Source of the DNA: Gammaproteobacteria bacterium
Lineage (GTDB): Bacteria; Pseudomonadota; Gammaproteobacteria; Thiohalobacterales; Thiohalobacteraceae
Direction of reading: 5' to 3'
Assembly (NCBI GenBank): GCA_018819175.1
Contig: JAHJQQ010000014.1
Span: 62,001-126,000 of the forward strand
DNA length: 64,000 nucleotides
Both the position numbers and the translations under genes were made by a program. Shown here piece by piece: positions 17,578 to 25,656 of this stretch. A model generated the notes under the pieces. That model had not been told where the DNA came from. It was given only the letters and a program-made list of their open reading frames with translations, and ran no database searches. Every line of letters begins with the position of its first letter. Position 1 is the stretch's first letter.

Positions 17578-17994
17578 TCAGTTATTGATGTCGGAGACCA
17601 CATCCAGGATGACGCGGGTCTGTTCATTTAACAAGATGACATCGGTCGCCACGCGCAACCGAATATAGCCATCAGGCAGGTGGCTGAGTCGGCGGTTAAG
17701 TTCAGTCGGCAACTGCGCACTGCGCAAACCCGGTGGCAAGGTGCCGCGCTTGACGAGTTGTTTGCGGAGTCCTGGCGGCAGCGACTCGCGTTTAGCGAGA
17801 CCCGGTGGTAGATGCTTCCGGTAGTAGCGGCGTATTTCTGCACGATCATTCTCATTAAAAATAATCGCAACATGCGCATTTTCGGTCTGAACGGAAACGG
17901 CGCCACGTGGTGTAGTGCTATGGCCGGTACAACCCAACAGGGTTACAGCGCTTAGTAGTATCAGTGAGCGGCAAGTATGTGTGCTTCGCAACAT
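17578..17994 (-). CDS. Predicted lipoprotein with LPPGL repeats, CigR/RcnB-like
   Basis: Start ATG 17994 has GGAGG 7 bases upstream and gives 138 residues. The N-terminus SLILLSAVTLLGC is a lipoprotein signal with lipobox LLGC. The mature part has three LPPGL blocks (HLPPGLAKRE, SLPPGLRKQL, TLPPGLRSAQ) and ends with GYIRLRVATDVILLNEQTRVILDVVSDI. This arrangement, LPPGL repeats followed by a 'DV-L-D-T--V-D---' strand, resembles the CigR/RcnB family of periplasmic proteins. In that family RcnB affects nickel/cobalt homeostasis and CigR is an anti-virulence regulator, but no substrate can be read from this sequence. It stands alone, convergent with gyrB and after the acyltransferase gene. Confidence 0.7.
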   Translation of the reverse strand: MLRSTHTCRSLILLSAVTLLGCTGHSTTPRGAVSVQTENAHVAIIFNENDRAEIRRYYRKHLPPGLAKRESLPPGLRKQLVKRGTLPPGLRSAQLPTELNRRLSHLPDGYIRLRVATDVILLNEQTRVILDVVSDINN

Positions 17995-18040
17995 GAGCAT
18001 GCCTCCAGAATTACTTCTTGCTGAGAGTGCGCGTAGATTC

Positions 18041-18787
18041 TTAATCGATGTGCTTCTGTGTTTGTTTGATCCGCTCCATCGCGTCTTCGATCCAGGTTTC
18101 CGCATCCTTCAAAATATCCGCTGCGGCACGACCCTGTGTGGCAATCACCGGCCCGATCATGACCTGTATCTCGCCCGGTCGTTTAATAAAGCCGCGACGT
18201 GTCCAGAATTCACCGGCATTGTGTGCGACAGGTACTATCGGATGTCCCGTCTGTTCGGCAAGCACCGCGCCACCGATGCGATAGCGCCCTTTTTTTCCCG
18301 GCGCGATGCGCGTGCCTTCGGGAAACACTACCACCCAACGCCCGTCGTTGAGACGCTCACGTCCTTGAGTAACAAGTTGTGAAATGGCTTTGCGTCCAGC
18401 CTTACGATCTATCGCGATGGCACCCAGCATGGCCAGAGCCCAGCCGAAGAACGGAACCCAGAGCAGTTCGCGCTTCATTACCCAGACTTGCGGCGGAAAG
18501 ATTTCCTGAAGTGCGAGCGTCTCCCAGGCCGATTGATGCTTGCTGAAGATAATCGATGATTCGCGTGGAATATTTTCCGCGCCGATGACGCGATAACGTA
18601 ACTTGCAGGAACGTTTAAGCCACCAGAGATTGAGACGTGCCCAGCGTGTCGCCACGGCATAGCGCACCCGGAAGGGGAAGGGCGCACACAACATCGTAAG
18701 CAGGGCAAACACTGGCATGCTGGTGGCAAACACCAGTGAGAACAGCGCTGAACGCAGGTTCAGCTCGACGTGTGAGGGGGGCTTCAT
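18041..18787 (-). CDS. 1-acyl-sn-glycerol-3-phosphate acyltransferase (PlsC-type)
   Basis: This 248-residue membrane-associated acyltransferase probably adds the second acyl chain to lysophosphatidic acid. Its ATG at 18787 overlaps the gmhB stop (TAATG). An N-terminal hydrophobic segment (FSLVFATSMPVFALLTMLCAPF) precedes the catalytic block IIFSKHQSAWETLAL. The histidine box is HX4E rather than the textbook HX4D, a variant seen in a proteobacterial subgroup often next to gmhB. The substrate block VVFPEGTRIAPGKKG and the downstream GHPIVPVAHNAGEFW are intact. The gmhB-plsC pair commonly follows glyQS in beta- and gammaproteobacteria. The exact lyso-lipid substrate is inferred. Confidence 0.88.
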   Translation of the reverse strand: MKPPSHVELNLRSALFSLVFATSMPVFALLTMLCAPFPFRVRYAVATRWARLNLWWLKRSCKLRYRVIGAENIPRESSIIFSKHQSAWETLALQEIFPPQVWVMKRELLWVPFFGWALAMLGAIAIDRKAGRKAISQLVTQGRERLNDGRWVVVFPEGTRIAPGKKGRYRIGGAVLAEQTGHPIVPVAHNAGEFWTRRGFIKRPGEIQVMIGPVIATQGRAAADILKDAETWIEDAMERIKQTQKHID

Positions 18788-19341
18788 TAATGAATATCTT
18801 CCTCGGCCAGCAGGCAATCGATAGAGGCGGCGAGATTGTCGAATACAGGGATGCCGGACTCAGATTCTGGACCGAGTTGTTTGAGCGTCTGCTGGCCTTT
18901 GCCGGTTAAAACCAAGATGGGTTGTGCGCCGACGCTTTCCGCAGCCTGCAGATCACGTAAAGAATCGCCGATTGCCGGTACGCCCCGCAGCGATACACCC
19001 ATGCGTCGGGCGATATCGTGAAACAACCCGATCTTGGGTTTGCGGCATGCACACTTATCATCCGGTCCGTGTGGACAGAAGAAGATGGCATCAATACTGC
19101 CGCCGACTTCCGCAAGCGCGCGGTGCATTTTTTCGTGAATGCGATTGAGAGTGTCGAAATCGAAGAGGCCGCGCGCGAGTCCTGATTGATTGCTCGCCAC
19201 CACCACCTTGTAGTCGGCGCGGTTCAAACGAGCAATAGCCTCCAGGCTGCCGGGAATCGGAATCCATTCCTCCGGAGATTTGATATAGGCGTCGGAGTCT
19301 TCATTGATAACGCCGTCGCGGTCGAGGATGACGAGTCGCAT
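18787..19341 (-). CDS. gmhB: D-glycero-beta-D-manno-heptose-1,7-bisphosphate 7-phosphatase
   Basis: GmhB removes the 7-phosphate from heptose bisphosphate on the way to ADP-heptose for the lipopolysaccharide core. The 184-residue HAD-family protein has the nucleophile motif LDRDGVIN (D7, D9), motif II ASNQSG, a zinc loop with C89, H91, C97 and C99 in FFCPHGPDDKCACRKPK, and motif IV near AIGDSLRDLQAAESVG. All catalytic residues are present. It lies 9 bases after the MazG-like gene and overlaps the acyltransferase start by one base. Confidence 0.93.
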   Translation of the reverse strand: MRLVILDRDGVINEDSDAYIKSPEEWIPIPGSLEAIARLNRADYKVVVASNQSGLARGLFDFDTLNRIHEKMHRALAEVGGSIDAIFFCPHGPDDKCACRKPKIGLFHDIARRMGVSLRGVPAIGDSLRDLQAAESVGAQPILVLTGKGQQTLKQLGPESESGIPVFDNLAASIDCLLAEEDIH

Positions 19342-19350
19342 AATTGGTCG

Positions 19351-19689
19351 TTAGTCCATGTCGCGGAATTCGGAAACCCGGATGCGGCCATTGACCATGC
19401 GCGACTCGCGCTGCATGAGCTTGTCCAGCTTATCCCAGACGGCCTGCTTCAAATCAAAATCCTGAGCTATGGCGGTGCCAAGCAGAAGGATGAACAGGTC
19501 GGCGCATTCTTCGGCGAGCAGCTCGCGGCTCTTGCCTTTCGTTACGCAGGAGGAGATCTCGCCCAATTCTTCGGCCATCAGCGCCACACGGTAGGTGAGT
19601 TCCTCCCCGCCGGTATTTTTGAAGTCATGCTTGGTATGAAACGCCTGCACGGCTTCCAACATGGCGGCGTAGGAATCGGTATTGCTCAT
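19351..19689 (-). CDS. MazG-like nucleotide pyrophosphohydrolase
   Basis: Start ATG 19689 gives 112 residues. The helical core carries the all-alpha NTP pyrophosphatase pattern: acidic EELGEI followed by EECADLFILLLG, that is the E-x-x-E then E-x-x-D magnesium-binding motif of the MazG/dUTPase superfamily. Family members hydrolyse NTPs to NMP and pyrophosphate for housecleaning; the preferred nucleotide is not evident here. It lies between glyS and gmhB on the same strand, 15 bases after glyS, with GGAG ahead of the start. Confidence 0.8.
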   Translation of the reverse strand: MSNTDSYAAMLEAVQAFHTKHDFKNTGGEELTYRVALMAEELGEISSCVTKGKSRELLAEECADLFILLLGTAIAQDFDLKQAVWDKLDKLMQRESRMVNGRIRVSEFRDMD

Positions 19690-19704
19690 ATCAGCTAACT
19701 CCAA

Positions 19705-21780
19705 TCAACCTTGCAAACGGGACAGGTCGGCGACACGCAGAAACAGAGCTTGTAATTGCTGCAGCAGTGCGAGCCGGTTGGCACGTAATTCCGCATCATC
19801 GGCCATGACCATGACATTATCGAAGAACAGATCCACCGGTTCTCGCAATGCAGCAAGTGCCTTCAGACCGTCCGTGTAATCGCCACGATCGAATTGTGCA
19901 CTGACAGTGTCACTCAAACCGTCGAGCGCCTTGGCGAGAGCCTGCTCGGCGGCATCGACCAGCTTGGCACTGTTGACTGTGTCTGGAATGGCCTCTTCGG
20001 TCTTGCGCAGAATATTGCCGATACGCTTGTTGGCCGCGGCCAGGCTGCCCGCCTCGGCGAGGCCGCGGAATTCGGTGACGGCATGCAAGCGGGCGTGGAA
20101 ATCCAACGGACGCGTCGGGTGTTGCGCACGTACGGCATCGAAGACATCCGGGGTAATCCCGGCATCGGCGTAATAGGCGCGCAGACGCTCCATCATGAAA
20201 TCGAATACGCCATCGACGGCGGCGTCGGCCTTGAGCTTGGGATCGAAATGCTGCGCGGCATTGCCGAGCAGCTCCGCAAGATCAAGATCGATGCCGCCTT
20301 CAATCAGAATGCGCAGCACACCCAGTGCGGCACGGCGCAACGCAAAGGGGTCCTTGTCACCCGTCGGCACTTGTCCGATGGCGAAGATACCGACCAGGGT
20401 ATCCAACCGATCAGCCATTGCCAGAACCTGGCCGGTACGGGATTCCGGCAAACGGTCACCGGCAAAACGCGGCCAGTATTGTTCATCCAGGGCCTGCGCG
20501 ACCTCGGCAGGTTCGCCATCATGGAGTGCGTAATAACGCCCCATGACACCTTGTAACTCGGGGAACTCGAACACCATCTGTGCGAGCAGATCGCATTTCG
20601 CAAGCAAGGCGGCGCGTTCGGCAAGTTGAGGCTGGGCGCCGAGAAGCGTTGCAATGTGGTGGGCGAGTTTGGCAACACGCTGTTGTTTGTCGAGCAGAGT
20701 CCCAAGCTTGGTCTGGAACACCATGGTGCCGAGCCGGTCGATGCGATCTTCCAGTTTCTGCTTGCGATCCTGTTTCCAGAAGAATGCCGCATCGGATAAC
20801 CGTGGCCGCACCACGCGTTCATTACCGGCCTTCACCTGCGCCGGATCGCGGCTGATGATATTGGCGATGGTGATGAAATGCGGCAGCAGCTTGCCCTGGG
20901 CATCGACGACCGGAAAATATTTCTGATTGTCCTGCATGGTCGAGATCAGTGCCTCGGCGGGTACTTCCAGAAACCGTGTTTCAAAGCTGCCGGTGATGGC
21001 GCTCGGCCATTCCACCAGCGCGGTGACTTCATCCAGCAGATCATCGTTGATGAGCGCCTTGCCGCCGGCGGCCACACCGGCCTCGATCACCTGGCCGCGG
21101 ATTGCCTCGCGACGGGCCGCGAAATCAACCATGACGCGGCCTTCGGTTTCCAGCAGCGGTGCATAGGCGGCCGGTTCGCCGATGTAGATCGGGGCTGGAT
21201 GATGGAAACGGTGACCGCGGGTTTCGCGTCCGCTCTTCACGCTCAATATTTCCGCATCAATGAGTTCATCACCGAACAACAGCACAACCCAATGCACAGG
21301 GCGCACGAACTCGGCGCTGCCGGCACCCCAGCGCATGCGTTTGGGAATCGGCAATTGTTGCAGTGATTGGGTGACGATATCGGGAATCAGTTCCGCCGTG
21401 TTACGCCCGCGCTCCAGCATCCGCGAAACCAGCCAGACACCCTTTTCGGTTTCGAGTTTTTCCAATTGATCGACGGTGACACCACAGGATTTAGCAAAAC
21501 CCTGTGCGCCGGGCGTCGGGTTGCCCTCGCCGTCAAAGGCGGCGGTCAGGGCCGGTCCGCGCCGGACCTGTTCGCGATCGGCCTGTGCACTGGCCAGTTT
21601 TTCGATCCAGATTGCCAGACGGCGCGGTGCGGCATAACTGTGCAGCGTGCCAAACCCGAGACCGGCCTGCACCAGGCCTTTGCGTACGCCCTCGGTAAAG
21701 GCCTGACTCAGACGCAGTAACGCCTTGGGCGGTAATTCTTCCGTGCCGATCTCAATCAGCAGGTCGCGATATTCACTCAT
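19705..21780 (-). CDS. glyS: Glycyl-tRNA synthetase beta subunit
   Basis: The beta subunit of the tetrameric (alpha2-beta2) glycyl-tRNA synthetase carries tRNA recognition. The 691-residue product matches family length. Recognisable stretches are LLIEIGTEELPPKALLRLSQAF at the N-terminus, GHRFHHPAPIYI, the SMQDNQKYFPV-like STMQDNQKYFPVVDAQGKLL, RPRLSDAAFFWKQDRK, ELQGVMGRYYA, DRLDTLVGIF, GDKDPFALRRAALGVLRI and the C-terminal anticodon-binding domain ending in VMADDAELRANRLALLQQL. Its ATG overlaps the glyQ stop by 4 bases. Confidence 0.97.
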   Translation of the reverse strand: MSEYRDLLIEIGTEELPPKALLRLSQAFTEGVRKGLVQAGLGFGTLHSYAAPRRLAIWIEKLASAQADREQVRRGPALTAAFDGEGNPTPGAQGFAKSCGVTVDQLEKLETEKGVWLVSRMLERGRNTAELIPDIVTQSLQQLPIPKRMRWGAGSAEFVRPVHWVVLLFGDELIDAEILSVKSGRETRGHRFHHPAPIYIGEPAAYAPLLETEGRVMVDFAARREAIRGQVIEAGVAAGGKALINDDLLDEVTALVEWPSAITGSFETRFLEVPAEALISTMQDNQKYFPVVDAQGKLLPHFITIANIISRDPAQVKAGNERVVRPRLSDAAFFWKQDRKQKLEDRIDRLGTMVFQTKLGTLLDKQQRVAKLAHHIATLLGAQPQLAERAALLAKCDLLAQMVFEFPELQGVMGRYYALHDGEPAEVAQALDEQYWPRFAGDRLPESRTGQVLAMADRLDTLVGIFAIGQVPTGDKDPFALRRAALGVLRILIEGGIDLDLAELLGNAAQHFDPKLKADAAVDGVFDFMMERLRAYYADAGITPDVFDAVRAQHPTRPLDFHARLHAVTEFRGLAEAGSLAAANKRIGNILRKTEEAIPDTVNSAKLVDAAEQALAKALDGLSDTVSAQFDRGDYTDGLKALAALREPVDLFFDNVMVMADDAELRANRLALLQQLQALFLRVADLSRLQG

Positions 21781-22727
21781 GCGCCGGCTCCCTGTTTGAG
21801 CATCGGGAAGCCGAGTTTCTCGCGCGCCTCGAAATAGGCCTGTGCACAGGCGCGTGCCAATGTGCGCACACGCAGAATGAAACGCTGGCGTTCAGTGACT
21901 GAAATGGCGCTGCGCGCGTCCAGCAGATTGAAGGTATGCGAGGCCTTCAACACCATTTCATAGGCCGGCAGCGGCAGGCCGGCCTCGATGAGTTTCTGGC
22001 TCTGCTGTTCGCAGACATCGAACCAATGGAAAAGCTCCTCAACCGGCGCGTGTTCGAAATTGAAGGTCGACATCTCGACTTCGTTTTGATGAAACACATC
22101 GCCATAAGTGACATCGCCCTGCGGGCCACGTGTCCACACCAGATCAAACACACTCTCCACGCCTTGCAGATACATGGCGATACGTTCCAGGCCGTAGGTG
22201 ATTTCGCCGGTGACGGGACGGCAATCGAGACCACCGACCTGTTGGAAATAGGTGAACTGGGTGACTTCCATGCCGTTCAGCCAGATTTCCCAACCCAGAC
22301 CCCAGGCGCCGAGGGTGGGTGATTCCCAGTTGTCTTCGACAAAGCGGATGTCATGCACCAGCGGGTCGATACCCAGGGTACGCAGTGATCCCAGATAGAG
22401 TTCCTGAATATCCAGTGGTGAGGGTTTCAGGATCACCTGGAACTGGTAGTAGTGCTGCAGGCGGTTGGGGTTCTCGCCGTAACGGCCATCGGTGGGTCGC
22501 CGCGAAGGCTGTACATAGGCCGTCCGCCAGGGCTCCGGACCGATGGAACGAAGGAAGGTGGCCGGGTGGAATGTGCCGGCACCCACTTCTAAATCAAGGG
22601 GTTGCAGTATAACGCAACCCTGTGCCGCCCAGTATTCCTGGAGTGCCAGGATCAGGCCCTGGAAGGTAGAGACGTCACGCCCCGAGGGGTTGCCTGACGC
22701 GCCGGTGGAATCCGCAGACATCGACAT
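21777..22727 (-). CDS. glyQ: Glycyl-tRNA synthetase alpha subunit
   Basis: The alpha subunit holds the class II catalytic core. The product is 316 residues from ATG 22727 (an alternative ATG is at 22721). The catalytic blocks are TFQGLILALQEYWAAQGCVILQPLDLEVGAGTFHPATFLR in outline, PWRTAYVQPSRRPTDGRYGENPNRLQHYYQ and the glutamate-rich GLGWEIWLNGMEVTQFTYFQQVGG region. It overlaps glyS by 4 bases. No strong ribosome-binding site is visible before either start. Confidence 0.97.
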   Translation of the reverse strand: MSMSADSTGASGNPSGRDVSTFQGLILALQEYWAAQGCVILQPLDLEVGAGTFHPATFLRSIGPEPWRTAYVQPSRRPTDGRYGENPNRLQHYYQFQVILKPSPLDIQELYLGSLRTLGIDPLVHDIRFVEDNWESPTLGAWGLGWEIWLNGMEVTQFTYFQQVGGLDCRPVTGEITYGLERIAMYLQGVESVFDLVWTRGPQGDVTYGDVFHQNEVEMSTFNFEHAPVEELFHWFDVCEQQSQKLIEAGLPLPAYEMVLKASHTFNLLDARSAISVTERQRFILRVRTLARACAQAYFEAREKLGFPMLKQGAGA

Positions 22728-22815
22728 GAATCAACTGCTTAAGTTAAGGGAGTCGGCAGTATAGCGGGTCGGCTGGCGGGAGGTAAGCAGCGGTGTGGGA
22801 CTGAACCGGAACGGA

Positions 22816-22843
22816 ACGGGGACAGAAAGAATTCTGTCCCCGT
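22816..22843 (-). terminator. Hairpin after the outer-membrane barrel gene
   Basis: ACGGGGACAGA (22816-22826) pairs perfectly with TCTGTCCCCGT (22833-22843) around a 6-base loop. It lies 8 bases past the stop of the barrel gene and before glyQ, both on the minus strand. The 11-bp GC-rich stem suits a transcription terminator, although the following T-run is weak. The core GGGGACAGAA/TTCTGTCCCC is also common as a dispersed palindrome in proteobacteria. Confidence 0.6.
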
Positions 22844-22851
22844 CGTCGTGC

Positions 22852-23364
22852 TTAGAACTGGATACCGCCGGTTACAGAGATCATGTCGGTTTCAAATTTG
22901 GTGTCGAACTGTTCCCATTCAACGCGGACATGGAACTGGTCCATGAAACGCATCCGGACACCAACGCCATACATAAGGTCCTGGCCGTCGTAGCCAACGG
23001 TGTTTACATCCTGATCCCAGAAAAACACGCCGGCCTTGGCATAGACACTGAAGTCTTCACTCAAGGGGAGCGAGGCAAGGCCAGCCGCCGTGAAGCCTTC
23101 GGTTTCGACATCGACGCCGTTCTGGTTCATGTCGCCGAGATCCGTCCAGCCGGCCTCAAAGCCGAAGTTATCTGTGATGAGCATGCCACCATAAAGCTTC
23201 CAGCCGATGTCATCGTCGTCAACGCTCAATTGGGTGCCACTGACGTTGGCCGAATCGTCAATCGTCGCCGAGCCTATGCCCATGCCGACAAAACGATCCG
23301 CAGCATAAGCGCCGCTGCTGATCAGCAAAGAGGCCGCCAGGCCCATCCATGCAGTTTTCTTCAT
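22852..23364 (-). CDS. Small outer-membrane beta-barrel protein (OmpA/OmpX-like)
   Basis: ATG 23364, with GGAGG upstream, gives 170 residues. The first 22 or so residues (MKKTAWMGLAASLLISSGAYA|AD) are a clear Sec signal peptide. The rest is alternating strands with periplasmic-turn Gly/Asp pairs: WKLYGGMLITDNFGFEAGWTDLG, GFTAAGLASLPLSEDFSVYAKAGVFFWDQD, MYGVGVRMRFMDQFHVRVEWEQFD, and it ends in GGIQF with the C-terminal phenylalanine required by the BAM machinery. The pattern fits an eight-stranded barrel like the OmpA N-domain, with no peptidoglycan-binding domain. The gene appears monocistronic, with a hairpin after it. Ligand or role unknown. Confidence 0.82.
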   Translation of the reverse strand: MKKTAWMGLAASLLISSGAYAADRFVGMGIGSATIDDSANVSGTQLSVDDDDIGWKLYGGMLITDNFGFEAGWTDLGDMNQNGVDVETEGFTAAGLASLPLSEDFSVYAKAGVFFWDQDVNTVGYDGQDLMYGVGVRMRFMDQFHVRVEWEQFDTKFETDMISVTGGIQF

Positions 23365-23652
23365 CTTCACTCCTCCACACGCTGTTTTATTTGGGTTGTA
23401 TACCTGCCCCGCAATGCCTTTTGGTGTATTTAGCGGCACTGTGGATAGCCGGGAATTCCATTTGACGCAGCCGCGCACAGTGCGCGTCCGCTGCAAGCCC
23501 CAGCGATGGTAAGCCGCACTACGGCAACTGACAACCGTCTATATCTGTATTGCTATCATCAGAAGTGTTCACGACTGGCGTGGAATCTGCATCTGTTTCG
23601 CCATAAAGCCGGCACAGTATCCCGCCGCTAGTGGAATAACAGGAGGTTCCTG

Positions 23653-24228
23653 ATGACTCAGCTAATCCTAGAACCCACCGCCACCGCGCAGTGGCACGCC
23701 CTGGTCAGCGAGGCCGAGGTTGCCGCCGCGCAGACTCTGGACGAAACCCTGGAAAGCTATCTGGTGTTTCTGCTGATGCGCTTCGTGGCCCGCCCTGATC
23801 TGGCAAATCGTGCCCTGGCAATCGATTATCTGCGAGGCAGCGCCACGCAGGGACAACTGCAAGAAACCCAGCTGCGTGACGTCGGCGATCTATGTCTGTT
23901 GTTATCGGGAATGTATCCACAGCAAGCGGACCGGCGTTTGGTGCAGGTGTCCTATTACGTCGACCTGGGCCGGGGCGCCTATGGCCAGTTGGCCGAACGT
24001 CTTCGTCATGCGGGAGCCGGCGTCTATCAGCAACTCTGCCAGGGCTTTGTGGCGCTTATGGATGTTCTGCAGGCCATGCGCTCTTTGGATGGCAAGCCGG
24101 TCATGGCGCCGTTGCAAAGTCTGGAGTTGTGGGCCGAGACGGGGAGTCAATCGGCGTGGCAGCGGCTCCGGGCGCAGACCGATGCATTACCGGTGAGCCT
24201 CGATAACACTCGCCATAAACCGCATTAG
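23653..24228 (+). CDS. Conserved-looking protein of unknown function
   Basis: The gene has a strong AGGAGG 8 bases before ATG 23653 and codon use like its neighbours, so it is very likely real. The 191-residue product is soluble and mostly helical, rich in Leu and Gln (LDETLESYLVFLLMRFVARPDL; LCLLLSGMYPQQADRRLVQVSYYVDLGRGAYGQLAERL). No signal peptide, membrane segment, cysteine cluster or catalytic motif is seen. I do not recognise the family with confidence. It is divergent from the barrel gene and lies 151 bases before the PP-loop gene. Confidence 0.75.
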   Translation: MTQLILEPTATAQWHALVSEAEVAAAQTLDETLESYLVFLLMRFVARPDLANRALAIDYLRGSATQGQLQETQLRDVGDLCLLLSGMYPQQADRRLVQVSYYVDLGRGAYGQLAERLRHAGAGVYQQLCQGFVALMDVLQAMRSLDGKPVMAPLQSLELWAETGSQSAWQRLRAQTDALPVSLDNTRHKPH

Positions 24229-24379
24229 CCGGTTATCTGCCCTGTCTGCAGAACGGCGCGATGACGCCGAACACTGAGCAATACCCCCATTTCCTCGCGG
24301 TAAAAAACCCAGCCTTACGGCACTGCCAGCCTGCGTCATTTGGGCTACTATAGCGGCCCATTCTTCCCTGGTAGGTCGC

Positions 24380-25423
24380 ATGTCGGGTAAACGCAAAGCG
24401 GTGGCGCTGATTTCCGGCGGCCTGGATTCCATGCTCGCGGCCAAGGTCATGCTGGAGCAGGGCATTCAGGTCGAGGGCATCAATTTTTTTACCGGCTTCT
24501 GCGTCGAAGGTCACACCCACGCTATTCGCAAGCAAGACAGCGCCAAACCCAAACGCAATAACGCACTGTGGGTGGCCGAGCAGCTGGGCATCAAGCTGCA
24601 TATCATCGACGTCATCGAAGAATATAAAGATGTCGTGCTCAACCCGAAGCACGGCTATGGCGCCAATCTCAATCCCTGCCTCGATTGCAAGATCTTCATG
24701 GTGCACAAGGCACAGGAATGGATCAAAGAGAACGGCTTCGATTTCATCATCACCGGTGAAGTGGTCGGCCAGCGCCCCATGTCGCAGCGTAAGGACACCA
24801 TGCCGGTCGTCGCGCGCGAATCCGGTGCCGAGGATCGGTTGGTGCGCCCGCTGTGCGGTAAGAAACTGCCGGCAACATTGCCCGAGCGCGAAGGGTGGAT
24901 CGAACGTGATTGGCTGTACGATTTCAGCGGCCGTTCCAGAAAACCGCAAATGGCACTCGCTGAGAAATATGGCTTTACCGACTACGCACAACCGGCCGGC
25001 GGTTGCTGCTTTCTCACGGATGTGCAGTATTCAGTCAAGTTGGCGGATCTGTGGAAATCGCGTGGCGAGCGCCGTTACGAATTGGATGACATCATGCTGC
25101 TTAAGGTGGGCCGGCATTTGCGTCCACGACCGCATTTCAAACTCATTATCGGTCGCGAAGAAGGCGAGAATAATTTTTTGGAGGGTTACCGCAAACAGTT
25201 TGTGCATCTGCGCGCGCTGAACCTTGACGGCCCCTTGGCATTGCTGGACGGTGTTGCCAACGACGCGGACATCGAACTGGCGGCGCGCCTGGTGTGCCGC
25301 TTCGGTAAAGGACGTGATGCCGAGGAAGTGGAAGTTGTCGTCACCGATAAACAAGGCGCAACTCGGGTGTTGAATGTGGCGCCCTTGACGGCCGATGCCA
25401 TACCACAAGAGTGGTATGTATGA
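24380..25423 (+). CDS. PP-loop ATP pyrophosphatase, tRNA-thiolation-like
   Basis: This 347-residue protein starts with a PP-loop nucleotide-binding motif, ALISGGLDSMLAAKVMLEQG (residues about 9-28), as in ThiI and MnmA-type tRNA sulfurtransferases. Further shared features are the paired cysteines NPCLDCKIFM (about 98-107), the ITGEVVGQRPMSQRKD block and a second cysteine pair in QPAGGCCFLTD (about 210). The C-terminal third (VGRHLRPRPHFKLIIGREEGENNFLEGY) resembles the small RNA-binding domain of NFACT-like proteins. It probably activates a tRNA base with ATP for sulfur insertion, and its stop overlaps the start of a TusA-like sulfur carrier by 4 bases. The exact nucleotide target is unknown. 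It is distinct from canonical MnmA. Confidence 0.75.
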   Translation: MSGKRKAVALISGGLDSMLAAKVMLEQGIQVEGINFFTGFCVEGHTHAIRKQDSAKPKRNNALWVAEQLGIKLHIIDVIEEYKDVVLNPKHGYGANLNPCLDCKIFMVHKAQEWIKENGFDFIITGEVVGQRPMSQRKDTMPVVARESGAEDRLVRPLCGKKLPATLPEREGWIERDWLYDFSGRSRKPQMALAEKYGFTDYAQPAGGCCFLTDVQYSVKLADLWKSRGERRYELDDIMLLKVGRHLRPRPHFKLIIGREEGENNFLEGYRKQFVHLRALNLDGPLALLDGVANDADIELAARLVCRFGKGRDAEEVEVVVTDKQGATRVLNVAPLTADAIPQEWYV

Positions 25424-25653
25424 AGTTAGAATTGGATGCGCGTCATCTGCTCTGCCCACTACCGGTGATTCGCACCCAGGATGCGGTGAAACACCTGCAG
25501 GCAGGCGATAAGCTGCTGGTGCATTGCACCGACCCGGGCGCCATTCATGACATTCCGACCTGGTGTCGTATCAACGGCCATATCGTGCGCGACATTCATC
25601 TGGATGGCCGCGACATTACTATTACAGTGGAAGTTACGGACGGAGTGGTCTGA
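25420..25653 (+). CDS. TusA-family sulfur carrier protein
   Basis: The 77-residue protein has the TusA/SirA fold signature LDARHLLCPLPVIRTQDAVKHLQAGDKLLVHCTDPGA in outline. The catalytic cysteine is in LLCPLPV (C12) and carries persulfide sulfur to acceptor enzymes. The ATG at 25420 sits inside the preceding stop codon context (ATGA), so it is translationally coupled to the PP-loop gene. That tight pairing suggests it is the dedicated sulfur donor. An extra cysteine in IPTWCRING is typical of the family. GTG 25411 is a less likely start. Confidence 0.88.
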   Translation: MKLELDARHLLCPLPVIRTQDAVKHLQAGDKLLVHCTDPGAIHDIPTWCRINGHIVRDIHLDGRDITITVEVTDGVV

Positions 25654-25656
25654 AGC

